A stretch of DNA of 64,000 nucleotides from Natrinema salifodinae (GTDB lineage: Archaea > Halobacteriota > Halobacteria > Halobacteriales > Natrialbaceae): positions 62,001 through 126,000 of the forward strand of contig NZ_FOIS01000003.1 in assembly GCF_900110455.1 (NCBI RefSeq), written 5' to 3'. Of this stretch, positions 27,344 through 35,505 are shown in pieces (positions within the stretch are counted from its first letter, which is position 1; each line of letters starts with the position of its first letter). The position numbers and the translations under genes were made by a program. The notes beneath the pieces are model-generated. The model searched no databases. It was not told the origin of the DNA and saw only the letters and a program-made list of their open reading frames with translations.

Positions 27344-28045
27344 ATGACTACCCCTTGGGACGACTGGAATCATATTCTGAAGATCGATCCGGACAAGGAC
27401 TTACCGGAGGGCGTGACCTACGGCGATCTCTGTGCGACCGGCACCGACGCAATCGAAATCGGCGGTACCATGGGTATCACCGAGGAGAACATGAGCGCCG
27501 TCATTCAGGCCTGCGCCGAACACGACGTCCCCCTCTATCAGGAACCCTCGAACCCCGAGGTCGTTCTCGAGGACGACGCGCTCGACGGCTACCTCATCCC
27601 GACGGTGTTCAACGCCGGCTCGCCGTTCTGGATCACCGAGGCTCACAAGGAGTGGGTCCGGATCGAGGGCGAACTCGACTGGGACCGGACGACGACCGAG
27701 GCCTACATCGTCATGAATCCGGAGGCCGACGTGGCGGAACTGACCGAGGCCAACTGCGACCTCGACGCCGACGACGTCGGCGCCTACGCGACCGTCGCCG
27801 AGCACATGTTCGGCCAGGAGATCATCTACGTCGAGTACTCCGGCACGCTCGGCGACGAGGACGTCGTCGAAGCCGCGGCCGACGCCACGGACGAGTCGAC
27901 GCTGTTCTACGGTGGCGGGATCCACGACTACGATTCCGCGTATTCGATGGCCCAGTACGCCGACGTCATCGTCGTCGGCGACCTCGCCCACGACGAAGGC
28001 ATCGAAGCGGTCCGCGAGACCGTCGACGCGGCAAACGACGCGTAA
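27344..28045 (+). CDS. Phosphoglycerol geranylgeranyltransferase (GGGP synthase)
   Basis: A 233-residue TIM-barrel enzyme, the first committed step of archaeal ether lipid synthesis: sn-glycerol-1-phosphate plus geranylgeranyl diphosphate. Landmarks are [91 protein letters not shown] and [17 protein letters not shown]. It falls in the haloarchaeal-type (group I) family. The ATG at 27344 was chosen; earlier in-frame starts add a Pro/Arg-rich non-family extension. Confidence 0.93.
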   Translation: MTTPWDDWNHILKIDPDKDLPEGVTYGDLCATGTDAIEIGGTMGITEENMSAVIQACAEHDVPLYQEPSNPEVVLEDDALDGYLIPTVFNAGSPFWITEAHKEWVRIEGELDWDRTTTEAYIVMNPEADVAELTEANCDLDADDVGAYATVAEHMFGQEIIYVEYSGTLGDEDVVEAAADATDESTLFYGGGIHDYDSAYSMAQYADVIVVGDLAHDEGIEAVRETVDAANDA

Positions 28046-28315
28046 TCCGAACCCGCACGCCGCAGTACCGTACCCTCGCCACGGCAGTCCGGCCGACGAC
28101 TGGCGGCCGACGGCCGGTGCCGTTCCGATCGGAACCGCTGACTGCCGCTGTAACTGGTGATCAAACTTCGATTTCCGAATCCGACGCCTTCTGCCGGTAT
28201 CACGAGTTCCGCGCAGCCGAGGGCATCGCGCTCGAGGTGCGGCGCGGCCAGGCGCGGTTGATCGAAGCCCGATCGTCGATGCGGAGCCGGCCCCGTCTCG
28301 GAGTCGAGGAGGGGT

Positions 28316-29161
28316 CTACTCGGCGACGAGGTCCTGCAACCGCGGGAGCGCCTCGGTTACGTCCTCGCGGTAGACGATGTCGGCGACGTCGTCGCACGGC
28401 GTTTCCTCGAGGTTGATGATCCCCACGGTCGCGTCCGTCGACGCGGCGACCCGCGGGAGCGAGGCGGCGGGTTCGACGACCAGCGAGGAGCCGATCGCGA
28501 GGAACGCGTCGCTCTCGCGGGCGAGCGAGCGGGCGCGCTGGAGGACGGCCCGAGGCAGCTGCTCGCCGAAAAGGACGACGTCGGGCTTGAAGACGCCGCC
28601 GCACTCGCAGGTCGGCGGGAGCGCGCCGTCGGCCGCGCGCTCGAAGATCGGATCGGCGGTCCGGCGCTTCCCGCAGTCGGTACACCGGACCCGCTGGGCG
28701 TTGCCGTGGAGTTCGAGGAGAGCGGTGTCGGTCCCGTTCGTTCTTCCGTCCCCGTCACCGTCCTCGACGGCGGATTCGGCACCGTCGTGGACCTCTTCGG
28801 TGCGCCTCGACTCGTCGCGAACCGCTTCGGCCGCTCGGCCGTGCAAGCCGTCCGTATTCTGCGTGAGAATCGCCTCGAGATCGCCGTCCAGTCCCATCTC
28901 CGCGAGGGCGCGGTGGGCCGCGTTGGGCTCGTAATCGTCGCCGAACATCTCCCGCTGGAGGTCGACGCGGTCGTCCCAGAAGCCCTCGGGATCGCTGCGG
29001 AACCGGCCGTAGGTAAACTGCCCTTCGTCGAATTTCTCCCAGACGCCGTCGTCGTCGCGGAAGGTCGGCACGCCGGAGGGTGCCGAGATGCCCGCCCCGG
29101 TGAACGCGACGACCGTCTCTGCGGTCCGCACCTCGTCGGCGAGTCGCTCGAGGTCGTCCAT
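28316..29161 (-). CDS. Sir2-family NAD-dependent protein deacetylase
   Basis: A 281-residue sirtuin: VVAFTGAGISAPSGVPTFR (NAD-binding GAGIS), ILTQNTDGLHGRAA (QNxD), the catalytic His in LELHGNAQRV, and zinc cysteines in RCTDCGKRR and TCECGGVF. Next come DVVLFGEQLP, LAIGSSLVVEPAASLP and INLEET. A Gly/Asp/Thr-rich insertion (about residues 115-145) between the QNxD and catalytic His motifs is unusual. The ATG at 29161 was preferred over a long upstream extension that reads as non-coding. Confidence 0.9.
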   Translation of the reverse strand: MDDLERLADEVRTAETVVAFTGAGISAPSGVPTFRDDDGVWEKFDEGQFTYGRFRSDPEGFWDDRVDLQREMFGDDYEPNAAHRALAEMGLDGDLEAILTQNTDGLHGRAAEAVRDESRRTEEVHDGAESAVEDGDGDGRTNGTDTALLELHGNAQRVRCTDCGKRRTADPIFERAADGALPPTCECGGVFKPDVVLFGEQLPRAVLQRARSLARESDAFLAIGSSLVVEPAASLPRVAASTDATVGIINLEETPCDDVADIVYREDVTEALPRLQDLVAE

Positions 29162-29304
29162 ATCGGGACCTCGCGGACGAGCGGTAAAAGCGGGACGGAT
29201 GGGAACCGGCGGTCGGACGGGGATGGCGCGGCCACGACCGATTCGATCGCCGGGAGGCATCGAGGGCGACGCGGGCAGTCGTCGCCGCTGACGCCTGCAT
29301 GCCG

Positions 29305-29973
29305 CTATCGCGTCGCGGACGCGTAGGCGGCGGCCAGTTTCGATTCGATCCGCTGGAGGTGCTCGCTCACGGTTGCCGTCGCCAGGTCCAGGCGCGCGGC
29401 GAGTTCCCGGTGGGTCGTCTCGCGGGGCACCTCGTAGTACCCCTCGCTGAGCGCGAACTCGAACAGGTCCCGCTGGCGATCGGTCAGGCCAGGCGAGAAC
29501 TGTTCCGCGCCGGGTTCGTACTCGCCCAGCTGTCGAAGCTCGAGGTCGATCCCGTCGGGAAGCGCCGCGGCCGCGCGCTGGATCGAGCGGCTGGTTCCGA
29601 ACGCGGTCATCTCGAGCCCGCGGGCCTGCTCGGTGTCGACGTAGGTCATCGGCCAATCGAGGACGATCTCGTGCTCGCGGAGGATCGACAGCAGGTCGTC
29701 GATGGGATCAACGATTCGACACTGCACGTAGGCAACGCCGTGCCCGTCCTCGCCGGCGACGTCGTACTCGATCGCCTCGACGCAGTCGGCGAGCAGTTCG
29801 CGGGCGCGGTCGAGGTCGCCGCGGAGTTCGACCAGCTCGACGTACCGGTCCTCGCGGATCGGATTCAGGTATCGGATCGACGCGATCGAGACCGCGTCGC
29901 TGCGGGCGAAGCGCTCGTCGAGGCTGTTGATGCGGCCGTCGGACCACGACAGGACGATCGTCGCGTATCTCAC
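29305..29973 (-). CDS. HTH-10 family regulator
   Basis: A 222-residue regulator: an N-terminal input half (residues 1-150; SIASIRYLNPIREDRYVELVELRGDL) and a C-terminal HTH-10 domain (LTDRQRDLFEFALSEGYYEVPRETTHRELAARLDLATATVSEHLQR, about 165-210). The class is typical of haloarchaea. It lies divergently to the cytochrome P450 gene across about 180 bases, so it could control the P450. This is inference from orientation. Confidence 0.85.
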   Translation of the reverse strand: MRYATIVLSWSDGRINSLDERFARSDAVSIASIRYLNPIREDRYVELVELRGDLDRARELLADCVEAIEYDVAGEDGHGVAYVQCRIVDPIDDLLSILREHEIVLDWPMTYVDTEQARGLEMTAFGTSRSIQRAAAALPDGIDLELRQLGEYEPGAEQFSPGLTDRQRDLFEFALSEGYYEVPRETTHRELAARLDLATATVSEHLQRIESKLAAAYASATR

Positions 29974-30152
29974 GGCCGGCCACCCGCAACGCGGTTGCGT
30001 TCGAAATCGGCCGCCTGGTGCTCGCGGTACGGAACCCCTTCGTTCGAGCGATCGGCCGGATGCATACCGGCCGCTATCGGCCGGATACTTAAATACGCCT
30101 AGGATGATCGGCTATACACGGAGGCGGCTGGAGGACGTTCAGTCGAGTACAA

Positions 30153-31499
30153 ATGAGCAGCGACACGCCTTCGATCACCGACACCTATCCGCCAGGTCCG
30201 GACGGACTGCCGTTGCTGGGCAATCAGGTCGCCTTCCTGCGCGATCCGTACGGCTTCATGACCCGTACGGCCCGCGAGTACGGCGACATCGCCTCCTGGA
30301 AGGACCCCGGCGGCCGGGTCTATCAGCTCAATCACCCCGAGTACATCGAGCACGTGCTCGTCCAGAACAACGAGAACTACGTCAAGGGCGATCGGTTCCA
30401 GAACGTCCTCGGTCCGATTACGGGCAACGGCATCCTGAACAGCGAGGGCGCGGTCTGGCGGCGCAACCGACACCTGATCCAACCCGCGTTCCACCCCGAT
30501 CGGATCCGTGAGTACGCGACGATGATGACCGAGTTCACCGAGGACGCCCTCCAGTCGTGGGACGACGGGCAGACGCGGCTCGTCCACGAGGACATGATGG
30601 AAGTGACGCTGAAGATCGTCGCCCGGGCGCTGTTCGGCGCCGACGTCGACGACGAGGTCGATACCGTCGGCTCGGCCCTCGAGCGGTTCATGGAGGCGTC
30701 GGAGAGCTTGACGCACTACGTCTTACCCCCGAACGTGCCGACGCCCGCCAGGCGTCGGATCCGGCGCGCTCGCGAGGACCTAGACGAGGTCGTCTACCGA
30801 CTCATCGAGGAACGCCGGGCCGAGCCCACGGACCACGACGTCATCTCCAAACTGCTCGAGGTGACCGACGAGGACGGCAACGCGATGTCGACGGAGCAGA
30901 TCCGGGACGAGGTCGTGACGCTGTTGCTCGCCGGGCACGAGACGACGGCCCTGTCGCTGACGCTCACTGCATATCTCCTCGCGAAGAACCCGCAGGTCGA
31001 ACGGCAACTCGTCGCGGAACTCGACGACGTTCTCGACGGGCGGACGCCGACGATGGACGACCTCTCGGAACTCACCTACACCGAGCAGGTCGTCAAGGAG
31101 TCGATGCGGCTGTACCCGCCGGTCCCGGGCATCGTCCGCGAGCCCGTCAAGCCAGACGTCATCGACGGCCACGAGATCGAACCCGGCTCGACGGTCCGGA
31201 TGCACCAGTGGGTCGTCCACCGGGACCCCCGATGGTACGACGACCCGCTCGCGTTCCGGCCGGACCGGTGGACCGACGAGCTGGAGTCGGAGCTCCCGAA
31301 ACTGGCGTACTTCCCGTTCGCCGCGGGGCCGCGGCGCTGTATCGGCGACCGGTTCGCGATGCTCGAGGCCAGGCTCATCCTCGCGACGATCTATCAGGAG
31401 TACCACCTCGAACTCGTCCCCGGGACGGACCTCGATCTGATGGCGACGATCACGGCCCGTCCGAAACACGAGATTCCGATGACCGTCCGCGAGCGGTAA
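30153..31499 (+). CDS. Cytochrome P450
   Basis: A 448-residue soluble P450. [16 protein letters not shown] is the I-helix AGxxT motif, [11 protein letters not shown] the K-helix Exx[10 protein letters not shown] the PERF-like region, and [19 protein letters not shown] the heme loop with Cys396 as iron ligand. It needs an electron donor; no ferredoxin or reductase gene is adjacent. A TTAAATA box occurs about 60 bases upstream of the start. Oxidation of a hydrophobic substrate is likely, but the substrate is unknown. Confidence 0.92.
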   Translation: MSSDTPSITDTYPPGPDGLPLLGNQVAFLRDPYGFMTRTAREYGDIASWKDPGGRVYQLNHPEYIEHVLVQNNENYVKGDRFQNVLGPITGNGILNSEGAVWRRNRHLIQPAFHPDRIREYATMMTEFTEDALQSWDDGQTRLVHEDMMEVTLKIVARALFGADVDDEVDTVGSALERFMEASESLTHYVLPPNVPTPARRRIRRAREDLDEVVYRLIEERRAEPTDHDVISKLLEVTDEDGNAMSTEQIRDEVVTLLLAGHETTALSLTLTAYLLAKNPQVERQLVAELDDVLDGRTPTMDDLSELTYTEQVVKESMRLYPPVPGIVREPVKPDVIDGHEIEPGSTVRMHQWVVHRDPRWYDDPLAFRPDRWTDELESELPKLAYFPFAAGPRRCIGDRFAMLEARLILATIYQEYHLELVPGTDLDLMATITARPKHEIPMTVRER

Positions 31500-31579
31500 C
31501 GCGGACCGATGCGATTCCGGTCGCGTCGACGCGGGCGCGAACGATTGCGCTTAAGTTGCGCCTACGTGAATCGAGGGGT

Positions 31580-32884
31580 ATGCAGGACAGAACCTACACT
31601 GCCGACGCCGAGCCTGGCGACGACGTGACCGTCGCCGGATGGGTCCACGAGATCCGCGACCTCGGCGGGATCGCCTTCCTGATTCTCCGAGACACCGCCG
31701 GGAAGATCCAGATCAAGTTCGAGAAAGACGAGATGGACGACGACTTAGTCGAGACCGGACTCGACGTCTCCCGCGAGAGCGTCGTCAAAGTCTCCGGCGC
31801 AGTCGAGGAGGAGCCGCGCGCGCCGACGGGCGTCGAGGTCACGCCCGAGTCCGTGGAGGTCGTCGCGCCCGCCGACCCCGAACTGCCGCTGGACCCCTCG
31901 GGGAAGGTCGACGCCGACCTCTCGACGCGTCTGGATAACCGCACCCTCGACCTCCGGAAGGAGGACGTCCAGACGGTCTTCGAGATCCGATCCGAGATCC
32001 TGCGCGCGGTCCGCGACCGGTTCCGCGAGTTCGACTGTACCGAGATCAACACGCCGAAGATCGTCGCCACCGGGACCGAGGGCGGCACCGAACTCTTCCC
32101 GATCACCTACTTCGGCGAGGAGGCCTTCATGAACCAGTCGCCCCAGCTGTTCAAGCAGCTGATCGCCGGCTCGAACGTCGAGCGCGTCTTCGAGATCGGC
32201 CCGATCTTCCGCGCCGAGGAGCACAACACGCCCCGCCACCTCAACGAGGCGACCTCGATCGACTTCGAGGGCGCGTTCTGCGACCACCAGGACGCCATGG
32301 ACGTCGCCGAGGGCATCGTCAAGGCCAGCTACGAAGCGGTCCAGGAGAACTTCGGCGACGAACTCGAGGCACTCGACCTCGCCGAGGAGTTCGAGGTTCC
32401 CGAGGGCGACTTCCCCCGCATCAGCTACGAGGAGGCCATCGAGCGCATCAACGCCACGGGCGAACTCGACGAGCAACTCGTCTGGGGCGACGACCTCTCG
32501 ACGCCGGCCGAGGAAGCCCTCGGTCAGGACGTCGGCGGCCACTACTTCATCACCGACTGGCCCAGCGAGATCAAGCCGTTCTACATCAAGGACCACGACG
32601 ACGACCCCGAACTGTCGACCGGCTTCGACCTGATGCACCCGCGCATGGAATTGGTCTCGGGCGGCCAGCGCGAACACCGCCACGAGAAGCTCATCGAGGG
32701 CTTCGAACAGCAGGGCCTCGATCCCGACCAGTTCGAGTACTACACGAAGATGTTCAAGTACGGCATGCCGCCCCACGCCGGCTTCGGTCTCGGCGGCGAG
32801 CGCCTGATCATGACCATCCTGGGACTCGAGAACATCCGCGAGGCAGTTCTCTTCCCGCGAGATCGTCAGAGACTGAGCCCATAG
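31580..32884 (+). CDS. aspS: Aspartate-tRNA(Asn) ligase (non-discriminating AspRS)
   Basis: A 434-residue class II synthetase with an N-terminal OB-fold anticodon domain ([19 protein letters not shown]). The motifs are [33 protein letters not shown] (motif 2) and [16 protein letters not shown] (motif 3). His replaces the discriminating Trp in GWVH, and Pro occupies the position of the discriminating Lys (in PRAPTGVEV). Both match known non-discriminating archaeal AspRS, which also charge tRNA-Asn for later amidation by GatCAB. The last codons ([10 protein letters not shown]) lie within the first unit of a structured repeat array. Confidence 0.94.
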   Translation: MQDRTYTADAEPGDDVTVAGWVHEIRDLGGIAFLILRDTAGKIQIKFEKDEMDDDLVETGLDVSRESVVKVSGAVEEEPRAPTGVEVTPESVEVVAPADPELPLDPSGKVDADLSTRLDNRTLDLRKEDVQTVFEIRSEILRAVRDRFREFDCTEINTPKIVATGTEGGTELFPITYFGEEAFMNQSPQLFKQLIAGSNVERVFEIGPIFRAEEHNTPRHLNEATSIDFEGAFCDHQDAMDVAEGIVKASYEAVQENFGDELEALDLAEEFEVPEGDFPRISYEEAIERINATGELDEQLVWGDDLSTPAEEALGQDVGGHYFITDWPSEIKPFYIKDHDDDPELSTGFDLMHPRMELVSGGQREHRHEKLIEGFEQQGLDPDQFEYYTKMFKYGMPPHAGFGLGGERLIMTILGLENIREAVLFPRDRQRLSP

Positions 32885-33150
32885 GGCGAAGTCTCTGAGA
32901 GCTAGCAAGTCGTTGCGAGCGCTAGCGAGCAACGTCTTGCGAGATCGCCAGCGTTTGTCGCCGTAGGCGACAAACCTGGGAGCCAGTAAGACGACCGAAA
33001 GGAGTCTTACGGGATCGTCAACGTCTGAGCCCATAGGCGAAGACGGTGAGAACAAGCGGAAACTGCGAGCGTGGGCGAAGTGTGTTTCCGCGTGATCGTC
33101 AGCGGTTGTCGCCGTCGGCGCCTGGCGGCCGCGAGCGGAGCGACGCGGCC
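32858..33150 (+). repeat. Four-unit structured repeat array, overlapping the 3' end of aspS
   Basis: Four units begin with GATCGTCA or GATCGCCA, at 32861, 32943, 33013 and 33094 (spacing 82, 70 and 81). Each unit is followed by two hairpins. In unit 1 they are 32866-32898 (9-base stem, enclosing the aspS stop codon) and 32905-32940 (GCAAG/CTTGC plus CGTTGC/GCAACG). In unit 2 they are 32953-32975 (10-base stem, GTTTGTCGCC) and 32986-33010 (GTAAGAC/GTCTTAC). In unit 3 they are 33022-33045 (CGTCT/AGACG) and 33056-33091 (GCGGAAAC/GTTTCCGC). Unit 4 has a weaker first hairpin and GGCCGC/GCGGCC at 33127-33150. Second-hairpin loops share GAGCG...GCGA. Stem sequences differ between units but pairing is kept. 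No protein is encoded after the aspS stop. Confidence 0.8.
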
Positions 33151-33245
33151 TCGCTCGCGAATTCTTCTCGCCGTTCACGGCAACGAGTATCGGCACCTGC
33201 TGCTAGATCTGTGACCTGCGGCCGACCCGTCGCTCTCGGTCGCCG

Positions 33246-34127
33246 CTACCAGTTCCACCAGCCGCCGTCATCGTCGTCGCCGTCGTCGCCGCCGTCTCCG
33301 TCGCAGGATCCGTCGTTGATGGCGTCGGCGAGGTCGCTGCCAACGGCGGCGTCACCCAGGAAGTCCAGGTGACTGGAGACGCTGTCCGTCACGTCGACGT
33401 CCGTGTAATTCGCGGCCGGATCACAGCCCGCGCCCTCGTTGCCGAGCGCAGTGTCGCCCAAGCTGCCGTAGGCGGACCCGACCGTCGAGTCGTTCTCCGA
33501 GTGATAGTTGCGGACCTCGCAGGCGTTGTCGAGCCCCGGATTCCACGGATCGCCACAGACCGCCGACCCGTCGGCAGCCGCGCCCAACGGCGCGACGGTC
33601 TCGATCTGATAGCCCGAACTCAGTTTCGTCGCGGTCCACAGGACGCACCGCCCGCCCAGGGAGTGACCGACCAGGCGAACGTTTCCGCCGCCGTCGTCGT
33701 AGAAGTCCTCGACGAGGCCGGCGGCGACTTCGCCGACGTCCTCGGTGTCCGACTCCGCGTCGAGGTAATTGAAGTTCGTTGCGGGCCACTCGAGCGCGAC
33801 GGTCTCGTCCGGGGAGTAGCCGCCGGACTCGAGGGAACTCTCGACGTCTGAGGCCTGACTCGAGACGGACGAGTCGCCGAACCAGCCGTGAATGAACACG
33901 AGCAGTTCGTCCGTCACCGGCAGGCTCCCGTCGGCGCTCCAGCCGAACACTCCCTCATCGATCTCGATGACCTCGGGGCCGAGCAGCTGTGCGGACGCCG
34001 AGCCGGCCGTAGCGGCCAGGCCGGTCCCGGCCGCGAGCGTCGTGCCGGCGGCCGTCAAGAGGGTACGGCGGTCGGTCGTCGACTCGTTCGAACGCGGTTC
34101 GTCGTGGGGCGTGTCGGTTCCTGTCAT
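33246..34127 (-). CDS. Tat-exported alpha/beta hydrolase (lipase/esterase-like)
   Basis: A 293-residue secreted protein. A Tat signal DRRTLLTAAGTTLAAGTGLAATAGSASA (twin Arg plus hydrophobic core) lies within the first 50 residues. The mature domain has LVFIHGWFGDSS (oxyanion segment) and VRLVGHSLGGRCVLWTA (GxSxG nucleophile). The acid and His residues are less clear; SSHLDFLG may supply the His. It ends in a low-complexity GDGGDDGDDDDGGWWNW tail, possibly an unstructured extracellular appendage. The ATG at 34127 puts the signal peptide at the N-terminus. It would act outside the cell on esters. Confidence 0.85.
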   Translation of the reverse strand: MTGTDTPHDEPRSNESTTDRRTLLTAAGTTLAAGTGLAATAGSASAQLLGPEVIEIDEGVFGWSADGSLPVTDELLVFIHGWFGDSSVSSQASDVESSLESGGYSPDETVALEWPATNFNYLDAESDTEDVGEVAAGLVEDFYDDGGGNVRLVGHSLGGRCVLWTATKLSSGYQIETVAPLGAAADGSAVCGDPWNPGLDNACEVRNYHSENDSTVGSAYGSLGDTALGNEGAGCDPAANYTDVDVTDSVSSHLDFLGDAAVGSDLADAINDGSCDGDGGDDGDDDDGGWWNW

Positions 34128-34344
34128 GACCCGTGCTGCGATTGGATAGATCACGCATTGGACTTTCTTTCTCTATATCGAGCTTATTCAAGTACCGACC
34201 TTCAAAACGGAATTAATCTAGAACACGTTCACACGAACCGATACGAACGGGAGCTGCGGCGGTGGGCAGTACTGCCGATCACCTCGACACGGTGGCACAC
34301 GGAATCTTCAACGTTATATCCGTCCAGCCGAAAGCGGGGCCGTA

Positions 34345-35178
34345 ATGCGTGAGGAGGCGACGGCGTTCGTACCCGGACACATCACGGGCTTTTTCAGCGC
34401 ACATCCAGCCGACGATCCGACGAAAGCCGGCTCCCGCGGGGCGGGGCTGACGCTCACCGACGGGGTCGAGGTAACGGTCGAACCGGCCGACGGCGAGGAT
34501 TCGACCGTCGCGCTCGACGGGACGGAGATCGACGTCGATCCGGTGACGACCGTCCTCGAGACGCTCGACGCGACCGCCCGCGTCGAGGCCGACTCCGATC
34601 TCCCCCTGGGGGCCGGCTTCGGCGTCTCGGGCGCGCTGGCGCTCGGCACCGCGCTCGCGGCGAACCGCGTGTTCGAGTGCAAACTCTCGGTGAACGAACT
34701 CGTGACGATCGCCCACGGCGCGGAAGTGCAAGCCGGAACGGGACTCGGCGACGTGGTCGCGCAAGCTCACGGCGGCGTCCCGATCCGCCTCGAGCCGGGG
34801 AGCCCGCAGGAAAACGAACTCGACGCGATCCCGTCGCGGGCGCGCGTCGAGTACGTCTCTTTCGGCGAACTCTCGACGGCCGACGTGCTCTCGGGCGACA
34901 CCGACCAGTTGACCGCCGCCGGCCGAGAGGCGCTCTCGCGGGTCGTCGAAGAGCCGACGCTGCTCTCTTTCATGTACGCCTCGCGGCTGTTCGCGCGCGA
35001 CGCCGGCCTGTTGACCGACCGGGTCACCGAAACGATTGCCGACGTCTCCGCGGCCGACGGCCAGGCGTCGATGGCGATGCTCGGCGAGACCGTCTTCGCG
35101 CTCGGGACGGGGCTGTCCGACGCGGGTTACGAGCCGTCGGTCTGTGCGACGCATCCGGCGGGCGCCGTCCTCAAGTGA
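34345..35178 (+). CDS. Pantoate kinase (GHMP family)
   Basis: A 277-residue GHMP-fold kinase. ATAFVPGHITGFFSAHPADDPTKAGSRGAGLTL and LPLGAGFGVSGALALGTALA (GHMP motif 2, PxGaGxGxSga) are clear, followed by VQAGTGLGDVVAQAHGGVPIR. Pantoate kinase phosphorylates pantoate in the archaeal route to coenzyme A. The next enzyme of that route (4-phosphopantoate-beta-alanine ligase) is present at 40102. The ATG at 34345 lies about 30 bases after an AT-rich ttcaacgttatatcc box. Confidence 0.9.
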   Translation: MREEATAFVPGHITGFFSAHPADDPTKAGSRGAGLTLTDGVEVTVEPADGEDSTVALDGTEIDVDPVTTVLETLDATARVEADSDLPLGAGFGVSGALALGTALAANRVFECKLSVNELVTIAHGAEVQAGTGLGDVVAQAHGGVPIRLEPGSPQENELDAIPSRARVEYVSFGELSTADVLSGDTDQLTAAGREALSRVVEEPTLLSFMYASRLFARDAGLLTDRVTETIADVSAADGQASMAMLGETVFALGTGLSDAGYEPSVCATHPAGAVLK

Positions 35179-35366
35179 TTAAGTACCCCGTTCTTCTATC
35201 AGCCCCAAGAGGAATCACGGCCGCGAAGCGCCGACTGGCACCGGATCGGGTTATACTCGGGGCCGGTCCCCCGGATCCAATCCCGAGCGACGGAAATCGC
35301 CGTTTATCGTTCGAAAGTGAATGGGCCGTCTAAGAGGCTCTATGAGAGTATTTCCGTCGATAGGGA

Positions 35367-35440
35367 ACCGGGGTTATTCCCGGTGAGTTGCCGGTCTCGA
35401 CCGGCCAACACCGACGCGAAACCATAGAATCCCTATATAA
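35367..35440 (+). promoter_or_regulatory. Hairpin pair and TATA box upstream of the YegP-repeat gene
   Basis: The 327-base gap 35179-35505 has no gene. It holds two adjacent hairpins, ACCGGGgttattCCCGGT (35367-35384) and a stem around CCGGTCtcGACCGG with GTTG/CAAC extension (35387-35409). A TATATAA at 35434-35440 then lies about 66 bases upstream of the chosen ATG. The hairpins fit the 3' end of the pantoate kinase transcript or an operator beside the TATA box. Confidence 0.5.
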
Positions 35441-35505
35441 CAAATCCTATACTGGTAGCCAGAACTTTATTATGATGCGTTCAAGTTATCCGGTCAGGTT
35501 TGGCA

